Assembly (NCBI RefSeq): GCF_014596445.1
Contig: NZ_MECL01000211.1
Coordinates: 1 to 64,000 of the forward strand
Origin: Streptomyces sp. CBMA29
GTDB taxonomy: Bacteria; Actinomycetota; Actinomycetes; Streptomycetales; Streptomycetaceae
DNA: 64,000 nucleotides
Direction: 5' to 3'
A program made the translations under genes and the position numbers. The first letter of the stretch is position 1. Each line of letters begins with the position of its first letter. Of the stretch, positions 42,278 through 50,776 are shown piece by piece. Under the pieces are notes generated by a model. That model saw only the letters and a list, made by a program, of their open reading frames with translations. It was not told the origin of the DNA and did no database searches.

Positions 42278-43531
42278 TTAGGTTTTTATGACATCGCGTC
42301 TGACGACATCGCGTCTGACGACATCGCGCGCGGGCAGCGCGAACGTCACGGTCAGCCCGCCGCCGGGGTTCGCGGCGATGTCGAGCGCTGCGTCGTGCAC
42401 CTCGGCGACGGCGGCGACGATCGCCAGGCCGAGGCCGTGATGCCGCTGCCCGCCCGTACGTCCCGTGCCGCGCACGAACGGCTCGGTGAGGGAGGCGACA
42501 GTGCCTTCCGGCACGACCGGTCCGGTGTTGGCCACGCGCACCTCGGCGCCGCCGTCCGGGGCCGGTCCCGTACGCACCTGGAGCGAGCCGCCCGCCGCAT
42601 TGTGCCGCACCGCGTTCTGGAGGAGATTCGCGACCGCCCGGTGCAGGAGCACGGGATCGCCGACGGCCGCGGCGGGGCGGAGGCCGAGCTCGGCCCGGAC
42701 GCCCGAGGCGTCGAGTTCGTCGTGCAGGTCGCGCAGCGCGTCCGCCGCGATCCGGGCGAGGTCGAGGTTGTCCCGGCGGACGCCGCGCGCGCCGATCTCG
42801 GCGAGGGTGAGCAGCGAGTCGACGGTCTCGATGTTGCGCCGGTTGGTCCGGTAGACGCGCTCGGCGACCTTGCGCAGTTCGGGGTAGCCGGCCTCGGGGT
42901 CGGGCTCGCGGTCGGCCAGCGCGACCTCCAGCATCGTCTGGTTGGCCGCCAGGGGGGTCCGCAGCTCGTGGGAGGCGTTGGCCGCGAACCGGCGGTGCGC
43001 CTGAAAGGAGCTGTCGAGCTTTTCGAGCATGTCGTCGAAGGTGTCCGCGAGGTCGTGCACCTCGTCCCCGGGACCGCGCATGCCGATGCGGTGGTCGAGC
43101 GCGCCCGTCGCGGCGAGCTTCGCGGCCGAGTTGATCGCCGCCAGCGGGCGCAGCACCCGGCCCGCGACGACCCAGCCGATCACCGCGCCGATCACCGCGA
43201 GGACGACGAGCACGACGGCCGAGACGATCAGCAGCGTGTTGAGGATGTCGGAGGCGCTGCTCAGGTGCAGGGCAGAGGCCGTGTCGGTGTCCCTGCTGGT
43301 GGGGCTGACCGGCGACGGGGTGGCCTTCACCCCCGGCAGGGACGTGCCGTCCTCCAGCTTCGACGGCAGGATCGCGTACGTCGGCACGTACCGCATGAAG
43401 ACGTACACGGTGCCGAGCATCAGGGCGCCGGTGGCCGTCAGGAGGGTCGCGTAGGTGAGGGTCAGGCGGGCGCGCATCGTCATCCGCGGGCGCCAGGACA
43501 GCACGCCGAGGGGGGACGTCCTGTCGGTCAC
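42278..43531 (-). CDS. Sensor histidine kinase
   Basis: A 417-residue HAMP-type kinase. First helix about residues 22-45 (LTLTYATLLTATGALMLGTV), a short ~65-residue sensor loop, second helix about 112-140, HAMP, phospho-acceptor FAANASHELRTPL (His about 212), N box NLLQNAVRHN and G boxes with HHGLGLAIV. The GTG start overlaps the response regulator stop (GTGA). The C-terminal end has a repeated DVVRRDVVRRDV from three 15-bp tandem repeats (42288-42331). It probably controls the adjoining MacAB-like operon 90 bases downstream. Confidence 0.92.
   Translation of the reverse strand: MTDRTSPLGVLSWRPRMTMRARLTLTYATLLTATGALMLGTVYVFMRYVPTYAILPSKLEDGTSLPGVKATPSPVSPTSRDTDTASALHLSSASDILNTLLIVSAVVLVVLAVIGAVIGWVVAGRVLRPLAAINSAAKLAATGALDHRIGMRGPGDEVHDLADTFDDMLEKLDSSFQAHRRFAANASHELRTPLAANQTMLEVALADREPDPEAGYPELRKVAERVYRTNRRNIETVDSLLTLAEIGARGVRRDNLDLARIAADALRDLHDELDASGVRAELGLRPAAAVGDPVLLHRAVANLLQNAVRHNAAGGSLQVRTGPAPDGGAEVRVANTGPVVPEGTVASLTEPFVRGTGRTGGQRHHGLGLAIVAAVAEVHDAALDIAANPGGGLTVTFALPARDVVRRDVVRRDVIKT
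42288..42331 (-). repeat. 15-bp tandem repeat at the 3' end of the kinase gene
   Basis: Three consecutive copies of GACATCGCGTCTGAC-type sequence, encoding repeated VRRD units at the protein's C-terminus. Confidence 0.8.
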
Positions 43532-44220
43532 GGCCGGTCCCGGCCGGTCGCGTCGGGTACGGGGGCGCCGAAGCGGTAGCCGCTGCCGGGGACGGTCTGG
43601 ATCACCCAGGGCCTGCCGAGCTTCTTGCGGAGGTTGGAGATGGTCACGCGGATGGTGTTCGTGAACGGGTCGGCGTTCATGTCCCACGCCTTCTCCAGCA
43701 GCCGCTCGGCGCTGAGCACCCCGCCGCCGGCCCGCATGAGCAGTTCGAGGACGGCGAACTCCTTGCGGCTGAGCCGTACCTGCCGTCCGTTCCTGCTCAC
43801 CTCGCGGCGGTACGGGTCGAGGCCGACCCCGGCCGCCTCCAGGGACGGGGGCGCGGCTGGCTGGTTGCGCCGCTCCAGGGCGCGCAGCCGCATGACCAGC
43901 TCGGGGAAGTCGAACGGTTTCGCGACGTAGTCGTCCGCGCCCCGCTCGAAGCCGGTGACCTTGTCGTCGAGCGTCCGCGCCGCCGTGAGCATCAGCACGC
44001 GGGTACGGGGGTGGTCGGCGACGATCCGCGCGCAGACGTCGTCGCCGTGCGTGCCGGGGACGTCGCGGTCGAGGACGACCACGTCGTAGTCGTTGACCGC
44101 GACGTGTTCGAGGGCGGTGTCACCGTCGTGCACGACATCGGCCGCGATGCTCTCCCGGCGCAGGCCGGTCTGGATCGCTTCTGCCAGGAACACCTCGTCC
44201 TCGACGATGAGCACTCGCAT
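43528..44220 (-). CDS. Response regulator, OmpR/PhoB family
   Basis: A 230-residue regulator. The receiver domain (residues 1-115) has EDEV acidic residues near position 8, the phosphorylatable Asp in VVLDRDVPGTHGDD and the conserved Lys in DDYVAKPFDFPEL. The C-terminal winged helix includes LSRKEFAVLELLMRAGGGVL and the recognition part NTIRVTISNLRKKLGRP. The start is the ATG at 44220 (GAGGAAGCC upstream). Two tandem 10-bp repeats 70-90 bases upstream are a candidate binding site. Confidence 0.94.
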   Translation of the reverse strand: MRVLIVEDEVFLAEAIQTGLRRESIAADVVHDGDTALEHVAVNDYDVVVLDRDVPGTHGDDVCARIVADHPRTRVLMLTAARTLDDKVTGFERGADDYVAKPFDFPELVMRLRALERRNQPAAPPSLEAAGVGLDPYRREVSRNGRQVRLSRKEFAVLELLMRAGGGVLSAERLLEKAWDMNADPFTNTIRVTISNLRKKLGRPWVIQTVPGSGYRFGAPVPDATGRDRP

Positions 44221-44290
44221 GGCTTCCTCTCCGTTTCGGACCGCATGTGTCGCGCCGGATTCAGCCAACCATGGGCCGGATTGCGAAGCC

Positions 44291-44310
44291 GTAAAGGAAC
44301 GTAAAGGAAT
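44291..44310 (-). promoter_or_regulatory. Tandem 10-bp direct repeats upstream of the response regulator
   Basis: GTAAAGGAAC followed by GTAAAGGAAT on the plus strand. OmpR-type regulators bind pairs of ~10-bp direct repeats on one face of the helix, so this is a plausible autoregulatory site. Confidence 0.55.
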
Positions 44311-44312
44311 AC

Positions 44313-44357
44313 GCGCCGCGGCGGCGCCCCCCGGTGTGCGGGGCGCCGCCGCGGCGC
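44313..44357 (-). terminator. Strong terminator after the PMT-type glycosyltransferase gene
   Basis: A perfect 18-bp GC stem (GCGCCGCGGCGGCGCCCC and complement) with a 9-base loop, between the glycosyltransferase stop and the response-regulator promoter. Confidence 0.82.
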
Positions 44358-44381
44358 GGTCGGGGGCCGTGGCCCGGGGGG

Positions 44382-46625
44382 TCAGGACGTGGGCGAGGTG
44401 AGGTCGTAGACCGTCGTGCCGCCCACCGTCTTGGCCGTGTAGTGGGCCTCGACCCAGGTGGTGATGGCGGACGCGGTACCGCTGCCGCCCATGCCACCGC
44501 CGCCGCCCTGGCCGCCGCCGAGGAAGTAGTGGATCTTCCCCGCGGCCACGTACTTCTGGAACTGGGCGAGGGTGGGCGAGGGGTCGCTGCCGTTGAAGCC
44601 GCCGATGGACATCACCGGCTTTCCGGTGGCGAGCTGGTAGCTGGCCTGGTTCTGGGAGCCGATCGCGGCGGCGACCCAGGTGTAGTCGCCGGAATCGGCG
44701 AGGAGCAGCTTCTTCATGGCGGAGCCGACCTGGGTGCCGTTGAGCAGGCCGCCCATGCCGCCGCCGTTGCCGCCGGGGGCGCCGTCCTGGCCGGTGCGGC
44801 CGGTGCCGGGCATGGTCTGGCCGGTCTGGCCGGTCTGGCCGTTCTGGCCGCCGCCGAAGGGGCCGCCTTGGCCGGTCTGGCCGGTCTGGCCGGTCTGGCC
44901 GCCGCCGGGCATGCCCTGGCCCTGAGCTTGGCCCTGGCCCTGCCCCTGGCCGTTGGTGGTCGTGCCGCCGCCCATGCCGGGCGGCATGCCGCCGCGGCCA
45001 CCGCCGCCGCCACCGGGACGTCCGCCGCCGCCGAAGCCGCCCATGCCGCCCTGGACGGCGGGCCCGGCGGTCACGATGGAGCCGGAGTGCCCGGTGTTCA
45101 CGGTGTTGAGGGTGTACGCGACGGGCCCGCCGAGCGCCGCGGCGACGCCGACGAACGCGGCGATCACGCCGAGCCGGGCCGCGGCCCGTACCCCGGGCAT
45201 CGCACCCGCGAGCAGCCCCGCGGCGGCCACGAACCCGCCGATCAGGACCGCGCCGCGCAGCCACGGGAGCCAGTCGGAGGAACGGTCGAGGAGTACGTAC
45301 GACCACACGCCGGTGCCCGCGACCGTCACGGCGAGCACCGCCGCGGCGGCGATGTGCGTGCGGCGGGCCCACAGCAGGGCCGTGCCCATGCCGACGACGG
45401 CGGCGATGTAGGGGGCGAGGGCGATGTTGTAGTACTGGTGGAAGATCCCGGACATGAAGCTGAAGGTCGCGAAGGTGATCAGCAGCGCGCCGCCCCATAC
45501 CAGGAACGCCGCGCGGGCGGTGTCGGTGCGCTTGGCGCGCCAGGTCAGCCACAGTCCCGCGGCGAGCAGGACGAAGGCCGCGGGCAGCAGCCAGGCGATC
45601 TGGCCGCCCATCTCGGAGTTGAAGAGCCGCCCGATGCCGGTCTCGCCCCACATCCCGCCGCCACCGCCACCGCCACCACCGCCGCCGCCGCCGCCTCCGC
45701 CTCCGCCGACGCTGCCGGTCTCGTTGCCGGTGATCCGGCCGAAGCCGTTGTAGCCGAAGGTCAGCGACAGGAAGCTGTTGTCCTGCGAGCCGCCGATGTA
45801 CGGGCGCGACGACTTCGGCCACAGCTCGACGACGGTCACCCACCAGCCGCCGGACACCACCATCACCCCGCCTGCCGCGAGGAGTTGGCCGATACGGCGG
45901 CGCAGCGTCGTCGGCGCGCAGACCGCGTAGACCAGCGCGAGCGGCGGCAGGATCAGCCACGCCTGGAGGGTCTTGGTCAGGAAGGCGAGGCCGAGCGCGA
46001 CGCCCGCGATCAGCAGCCACTTCGTCCGGGCGTCCTCCAGCGCGCGCAGCACGCCGTAGACGGCGACGACCATCAGCAACGCCAGCAGCGCGTCAGGGTT
46101 GTTGAAGCGGAACATCAGCGCCGCGACGGGGGTGAGCGCGAGAACCGCGCCCGCGATCAGGCCCGCGCCCGCGCTGAACCGGCGGCGTACGGCCGCGTAG
46201 AGCACGCCGACCGTGGCCACGCCCATCAGGGCCTCCGGCACGAGGATCTGCCAGGAGCCGAGGCCGAACAGCCGTACTGACAAAGCCATCGGCCACAGCG
46301 CTGCGGGCGGCTTGTCGACGGTGATGGCGTTGGCGGCGTCGGAGGAGCCGAAGAAGAACGCCTTCCAGCTCTGGCTGCCGGCCTGGACGGCCGCGGAGTA
46401 GAAGGAGTTGGCGTATCCGGCGGCGCTCAGATTCCACAGGTAGAGGACCAGGGTGCCGAGCAGCAGCGCGAAGAACGCGGGGCGCACCCAGGCGGCGTCC
46501 TCCGCCCGGCCCCGCCAGGTCCGCCGCGCGAGCCCTCCCCAGCGTCCCGCTGGTCGCGCCGCCGGTTCCGCGACCGGATGCCCGAACACGTCCGTGTCCA
46601 CTGTGGTGTTGCCCGGCGCGCTCAT
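44382..46625 (-). CDS. PMT/ArnT-type membrane glycosyltransferase (GT39/GT83-like)
   Basis: A 747-residue polytopic protein. The N-terminal half has ~10 helices with the acidic loop-1 motif (LVLYLWNLSAAGYANSFYSA), AVQAGSQSWKAFFFGSSDAA, TVDKPPAALWPMAL and FGLGSWQILVPEAL. These match the Streptomyces mannosyl/arabinosyl-type family using polyprenyl-phosphate sugars. An extracytoplasmic loop carries a run of ~15 glycines, and a second Gly/Gln/Thr stretch (GQTGQTGQGG) precedes a compact C-terminal domain (VAAAIGSQNQASYQL, KPVMSIGGFNGSDPS). It overlaps the upstream GT2-GtrA gene (ATGA), which would make its lipid-linked donor. Confidence 0.85.
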   Translation of the reverse strand: MSAPGNTTVDTDVFGHPVAEPAARPAGRWGGLARRTWRGRAEDAAWVRPAFFALLLGTLVLYLWNLSAAGYANSFYSAAVQAGSQSWKAFFFGSSDAANAITVDKPPAALWPMALSVRLFGLGSWQILVPEALMGVATVGVLYAAVRRRFSAGAGLIAGAVLALTPVAALMFRFNNPDALLALLMVVAVYGVLRALEDARTKWLLIAGVALGLAFLTKTLQAWLILPPLALVYAVCAPTTLRRRIGQLLAAGGVMVVSGGWWVTVVELWPKSSRPYIGGSQDNSFLSLTFGYNGFGRITGNETGSVGGGGGGGGGGGGGGGGGGMWGETGIGRLFNSEMGGQIAWLLPAAFVLLAAGLWLTWRAKRTDTARAAFLVWGGALLITFATFSFMSGIFHQYYNIALAPYIAAVVGMGTALLWARRTHIAAAAVLAVTVAGTGVWSYVLLDRSSDWLPWLRGAVLIGGFVAAAGLLAGAMPGVRAAARLGVIAAFVGVAAALGGPVAYTLNTVNTGHSGSIVTAGPAVQGGMGGFGGGGRPGGGGGGRGGMPPGMGGGTTTNGQGQGQGQAQGQGMPGGGQTGQTGQTGQGGPFGGGQNGQTGQTGQTMPGTGRTGQDGAPGGNGGGMGGLLNGTQVGSAMKKLLLADSGDYTWVAAAIGSQNQASYQLATGKPVMSIGGFNGSDPSPTLAQFQKYVAAGKIHYFLGGGQGGGGGMGGSGTASAITTWVEAHYTAKTVGGTTVYDLTSPTS

Positions 46626-48061
46626 CGCGCCCTCCTCAAGTCGTCGCGGGGGGAAGGGGTTTCGTGGGACGGGAGCTCGGCGGACCGGGTCTCGTACGCG
46701 ACGAGGCCGGTTCCGGCCCCGGTGCCGACAGCCGTCTCACCGTCGTGGAAGGCCGCCGTGGCCGTCTCACCGTCGTGGAAGGCCGCGCCGGCGGTCTCGC
46801 TCTCGGGGAAGACCCACGCCCGGAAGAGCAGGAATCTGAGCACCGTCGCCGCGAGGTTCGCCGCGATCAGTACGGCGAGCTCCGTGCCGTGGTCCGGGTG
46901 GGCGGTCGCCGCGTGCAGAGCGGCCAGTGAACCGCTGGTCAGGGCGAGGCCGATGGCGAAGACGACCAGGCCCTGCGCCTGGTGACGTACGGCCTGGTCG
47001 CGCCCGCGCACGCCGAAGGTGAGCCGCCGGTTGGCGGCGGTGTTGCCGAAGGCGGAGAGCAACAGCGCCAGGGCATTGGCCACTTGGGAGCCGGTGCCGA
47101 GCCGGAAGAGCGAGAAGAGCGCCAGGTAGACCAGGGTGCTGAGCACCCCGACGACGCAGAATCCGACGAGCTGCCGCGCCAACCCGGCGGGCACGCCGGT
47201 GAGTTCGCGGTCGCGCGGGTCGTCCCCGAAGGGCCGTCGCAGCCGGTCGAGCGCCAACTGCCCGGTGGCCAGGGCCCGGCCGACACGCCAGACGCCGCGC
47301 AGGTCGTCGGTGGCGGTACGGACGAGGTCGACGCTGCTGTCCGGGTCGTCGACCCAGTCGACCGGCACCTCGTGGATGCGCAGGCCCGCGCGTTCGGCGA
47401 GCACCAGCATCTCGGTGTCGAAGAACCAGCCGGTGTCCTCGACCATCGGCAGCAGCCGCTGGGCGACATCGCCCCTGATGGCCTTGAATCCGCACTGCGC
47501 GTCGGAGAAGCGCGCGGCCAGCGAGCCGCGCAGTATCAGGTTGTAAGCGCGGGAGATGAACTCCCGCTTCGCCCCGCGCACCACCCGCGAGGAGCGGGCG
47601 AGCCGCGAGCCGATCGCGAGGTCGGAGTGACCGGAGATCAGCGGCGCGACCAGCGGGAGCAGCGCGTTGAGGTCGGTGGACAGATCCACGTCCATGTACG
47701 CCAGCACGGGCGCGTCGGAGGCGGACCACACCGTCCTCAACGCCCGTCCGCGGCCTTTCTGTTCGAGCCTGAAGGACTCGACCTCGGGGAGTTCGGCGGC
47801 CAGCGCCTTCGCCACCGCGGACGTCAGGTCCGTACTGGCGTTGTCGGCGACGGTGATCCGAAAGGGATAGGGGAAGGTGCCCGACAGATGCGCGTGCAGG
47901 CGGCGGACGCAGGGCTCCAGGTCGTTCTCCTCGTTGTACACGGGGATGACGACGTCGAGGACCGGGACCGCCTGGGCACCGGGCCCGGCCGGGTGTTCCG
48001 GAGCTGTGCCCGCGGCCGGCAGGTGCTGCCGGGCGGGCAGATTGCCGAGTTGGGTTCGCAT
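46622..48061 (-). CDS. GT2 glycosyltransferase fused to GtrA domain
   Basis: A 479-residue fusion. The N-terminal GT2 domain (about 30-265) is of the dolichyl/polyprenyl-phosphate glucosyl- or mannosyltransferase type: VLDVVIPVYNEENDLEPCVR, DVDLSTDLNALLPLV (DXD-like metal site) and QCGFKAIRGDVAQRLL. The C-terminal GtrA part has four helices (FCVVGVLSTLVYLALFSLF start) and is thought to flip the polyprenyl-linked sugar. An imperfect 12-residue repeat (TAAFHDGETATAAFHDGETA) lies near the C-terminus. It supplies the donor for the adjacent PMT-type enzyme, and sits 25 bases after the kinase gene. Confidence 0.9.
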   Translation of the reverse strand: MRTQLGNLPARQHLPAAGTAPEHPAGPGAQAVPVLDVVIPVYNEENDLEPCVRRLHAHLSGTFPYPFRITVADNASTDLTSAVAKALAAELPEVESFRLEQKGRGRALRTVWSASDAPVLAYMDVDLSTDLNALLPLVAPLISGHSDLAIGSRLARSSRVVRGAKREFISRAYNLILRGSLAARFSDAQCGFKAIRGDVAQRLLPMVEDTGWFFDTEMLVLAERAGLRIHEVPVDWVDDPDSSVDLVRTATDDLRGVWRVGRALATGQLALDRLRRPFGDDPRDRELTGVPAGLARQLVGFCVVGVLSTLVYLALFSLFRLGTGSQVANALALLLSAFGNTAANRRLTFGVRGRDQAVRHQAQGLVVFAIGLALTSGSLAALHAATAHPDHGTELAVLIAANLAATVLRFLLFRAWVFPESETAGAAFHDGETATAAFHDGETAVGTGAGTGLVAYETRSAELPSHETPSPRDDLRRAR

Positions 48062-48086
48062 GATCCAACCCTCGGCGGGCGCCCTG

Positions 48087-49727
48087 TCACGACGTTGTGG
48101 CGAGCCTGAGCGGCGGCTGTGAGTGTGCGGCGCGCAGCCGGACGGTGAAGACCGTACGGCCGGGCACGCTGTCCACGGACACCTCGCCGCCGTGCGCGGT
48201 GACCACCGAGCGCACGATCGCCAGGCCGAGCCCCGTACTGCCGGACCGCGCGGCGGCGGCCGTTCGGGTACGGGAGGCGTCGCCGCGCGCGAACCGCTCG
48301 AAGACCTGGCGTCGCAGCTCGGCGGGGATGCCGGGGCCGTCGTCCTGGACCTGGAGCAGGATGCCGGGCCCGTCGCGTACGACCCGGGCGGTGACCGTCG
48401 TACCGGCCGGGGTGTGGGTGCGGGCGTTGGCCAGCAGATTGGTCAGCACCTGGTGGAGGCGCTGCGCGTCGCCGTGCACGGTGGCCGGGTCGTCGGGCAG
48501 GTCGAGCCGCCAGACGTGGTCGCGGCCGGCCGCGCGGGCGTCGCTGACCGCGTCCACGACCAGCGGCGACAGGTCGGTCTCGGCGAAGCTGAGCGGGCGG
48601 CCCGCGTCCAGTCTGGCCAGCAGCAGCAGATCCTCGACGAGGGTCGTCATCCGCCCGGCCTCCGACTCGATCCGGCCGAGCGCGTGCCGGGTGTCGGGGC
48701 CGACGGGTTCCCTGCCGCGGCGGGTGAGTTCGGCGTAGCCGCGGATCGAGGCCAGTGGCGTACGCAGCTCGTGGCTGGCGTCCGCGACGAACTGTCTGAC
48801 CCGTGTCTCGCTCTCCTGCCGCGCGTGCAGGGCCGAACCCACGTGCCCCAGCATGCGGTTGAGCGCCGCGCCGACCTGGCCGACCTCGGTCCGCGGATCG
48901 GTGTCGGAGTCGGGGACGCGTTCGTGCAGCGCCACCTCGCCGCTGTGCAGCGGGAGTTCGGACACGCGGGTGGCGGTCGCGGCGACCCGGCGCAGTGGTT
49001 GCAGGGCGATCCGCATCAGCGCGGCGCCCGCGAGGCCCGCCGCGACGAGACCGGCGGCGGCGACCGAGAACTCCACCCAGATCAGGGTGTTGAGGGTGTC
49101 CTCGATCCCGCTGGTGGACAGGCCGACCAGTACGGTGCTGCCGTCCGAGGACTGCTGCGCCGATTCGACGCGGTACGTGCCGAGGCCGGGAACGCTGAGG
49201 GTGTGGGCCTTGCCGTCCCTCGGTACGGAGGCGAAGGCGGCGGTCTGCAGCGCGGTGAGCGGGTCCGCTTCGAGCGGGCCGCCGCCGGACGGTGTCGCGC
49301 TGACCGCGGCCCGCGTGACCGTGCCGTTCGCGCCGACGATCGCCCCGACGGTCTCGCCGGGCTGGCCGCCGCCCGCCAGGAATCCGAACGGCCGGTCGTT
49401 GAGCAGACTCTGCGGGAGCCGTGACGTGCGGTCGGCCTCCGGACCGTCCCCGGGACCGCCGTGCGGCCCCGCCGCCCGTACCGCCACGTCCTGCACCTTG
49501 CCGTCGAGCTGCCCGTACAGGTAGTCGTGCAGCGCGAATATGGTGACCGCGCCGATGACCGCGCACACGACGGCGACGAGCGCGACGCAGGACGCGACGA
49601 GCCTGCGGCGCAGGGACCAGGGGCGGGACCAGGCGCGGGACCACGCGCGCCTGCGGGTACGGGAGTTGGGCTTCGGGTCGGCGCGCGGCGCGGGGGGCGG
49701 GGCTTGGGGTGGGGAGGCGTGGGGCAT
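48087..49727 (-). CDS. Sensor histidine kinase
   Basis: A 546-residue HAMP-type kinase. After an Arg/Pro/Trp-rich head with WSRAWSRPWSLRRR comes the first helix (about 36-58), a ~140-residue sensor region, the second helix, and HAMP. The phospho-acceptor is FVADASHELRTPLASIRGYA, the N box NLLANARTH, and the G boxes QVQDDGPGIPAELR and GLGLAIVRSVV. The ATG at 49727 is 20 bases after the response regulator stop. As a unit with the two glycosyltransferase genes downstream, it probably controls surface glycosylation in response to an envelope signal (inference). Confidence 0.92.
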   Translation of the reverse strand: MPHASPPQAPPPAPRADPKPNSRTRRRAWSRAWSRPWSLRRRLVASCVALVAVVCAVIGAVTIFALHDYLYGQLDGKVQDVAVRAAGPHGGPGDGPEADRTSRLPQSLLNDRPFGFLAGGGQPGETVGAIVGANGTVTRAAVSATPSGGGPLEADPLTALQTAAFASVPRDGKAHTLSVPGLGTYRVESAQQSSDGSTVLVGLSTSGIEDTLNTLIWVEFSVAAAGLVAAGLAGAALMRIALQPLRRVAATATRVSELPLHSGEVALHERVPDSDTDPRTEVGQVGAALNRMLGHVGSALHARQESETRVRQFVADASHELRTPLASIRGYAELTRRGREPVGPDTRHALGRIESEAGRMTTLVEDLLLLARLDAGRPLSFAETDLSPLVVDAVSDARAAGRDHVWRLDLPDDPATVHGDAQRLHQVLTNLLANARTHTPAGTTVTARVVRDGPGILLQVQDDGPGIPAELRRQVFERFARGDASRTRTAAAARSGSTGLGLAIVRSVVTAHGGEVSVDSVPGRTVFTVRLRAAHSQPPLRLATTS

Positions 49728-49747
49728 CGTCTCGGCTTCCGGGGTCG

Positions 49748-50548
49748 TCAGGCGGCGGGCTCGCCGGGCTTGATCAGGTAACCGGCGCCGCGCCGGGTGT
49801 GGATCATCGGGGCGCGGCCGGCGTCGAGCTTGCGGCGCAGGTAACTGATGTACAGCTCCACGACGTTGGCCTGGCCGCCGAAGTCGTAGGACCACACGCG
49901 GTCGAGGATCTGCGCCTTGCTCAGCACCCGGCGCGGATTGCGCATCAGGTACCGCAGCAGCTCGAACTCGGTCGCGGTGAGGTGGACGTTGTCGCCGCCG
50001 CGGCTGACCTCGTGGCTGTCCTCGTTCAGCACGAGGTCGCCGACGACCAGCAGCGACTCGTTGCGTACGGCGGCGGCGCCCGAGCGGCGCAGCAGGCCGC
50101 GGAGCCTGGCCACCACCTCCTCCAGGCTGAACGGCTTGGTGACGTAGTCGTCGCCGCCCGCGGTGAGCCCGGCGATCCGGTCCTCGACCGCGTCCTTCGC
50201 GGTCAGGAACAGCACGGGGACGTCCGGGGTGTCGCGGCGCAGCTTCGCCAGCACCTCCAGGCCGTCCATGTCCGGCAGCATCACGTCGAGCACGACCGCG
50301 TCGGGCCGGGTCTCGCGGGCCGCCCGCAGCGCGCCCGCGCCGTCGGCCTCGGTGCGTACCTGCCAGCCCTCGTAGCGCAGCGCCATCGACAGCAGGTCGG
50401 CGAGCGGCGCCTCGTCGTCGACGACGAGGACGCGCACCGGCGAGCCGTCGGGGCGCGCGAGGTCGGTGGCGGTGGCGGTGGTGGCCGCGTGCGCGGTCGC
50501 GGTGGCTGCGGTGGCGGTGCTCATCGATGTGGAAGGCATGGTGTTCAC
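49748..50548 (-). CDS. Response regulator, OmpR/PhoB family
   Basis: A 266-residue regulator with a ~35-residue Thr/Ala-rich extension before the receiver domain. The receiver shows VRVLVVDDEAPLADLL, AVVLDVMLPDMDGLEV (phospho-Asp), FLTAKD and GGDDYVTKPFSLEEVV. The winged helix has LTATEFELLRYLMRNPRRVL and VVELYISYLRRKLD. GTG 50548 and ATG 50539 are alternative starts; the extension arises from GGTGGCGGTGGCGG-like repeats. A GATTC-TGT-GAATC palindrome lies upstream at 50581-50593. Confidence 0.92.
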   Translation of the reverse strand: MNTMPSTSMSTATAATATAHAATTATATDLARPDGSPVRVLVVDDEAPLADLLSMALRYEGWQVRTEADGAGALRAARETRPDAVVLDVMLPDMDGLEVLAKLRRDTPDVPVLFLTAKDAVEDRIAGLTAGGDDYVTKPFSLEEVVARLRGLLRRSGAAAVRNESLLVVGDLVLNEDSHEVSRGGDNVHLTATEFELLRYLMRNPRRVLSKAQILDRVWSYDFGGQANVVELYISYLRRKLDAGRAPMIHTRRGAGYLIKPGEPAA

Positions 50549-50580
50549 CCTGTGCGCGCGCTATGAGAGGAGCCTTGGCC

Positions 50581-50593
50581 GATTCTGTGAATC
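50581..50593. promoter_or_regulatory. Palindrome upstream of the response regulator
   Basis: GATTCTGTGAATC, followed by a further GAGAATC half-site, 33-60 bases before the response regulator start. It could be an autoregulatory or promoter element. Confidence 0.4.
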
Positions 50594-50776
50594 GTCTGAG
50601 AATCGGGGTCGCCTCCGGCGCGGAGAAGGGTCGAGGGGTGAACGGTCGGAGGCGGACGGTCGGAGGTGAACGATTCCGCGGTCGTACAGGGCGTCTTCCC
50701 GAGCACTTCTCGTCATCCGCGACCGATATGCGGTGCGCGGGCCGAAAGGTTGGCGGGGGCGGCGTACGTTCGCTCC

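Noticed and set aside
43528-46020. 830-codon minus-strand frame joining the response regulator to upstream sequence
   Set aside because: Only the last 230 codons are the response regulator. The rest is the wrong frame of the PMT-type glycosyltransferase gene and crosses its strong terminator.
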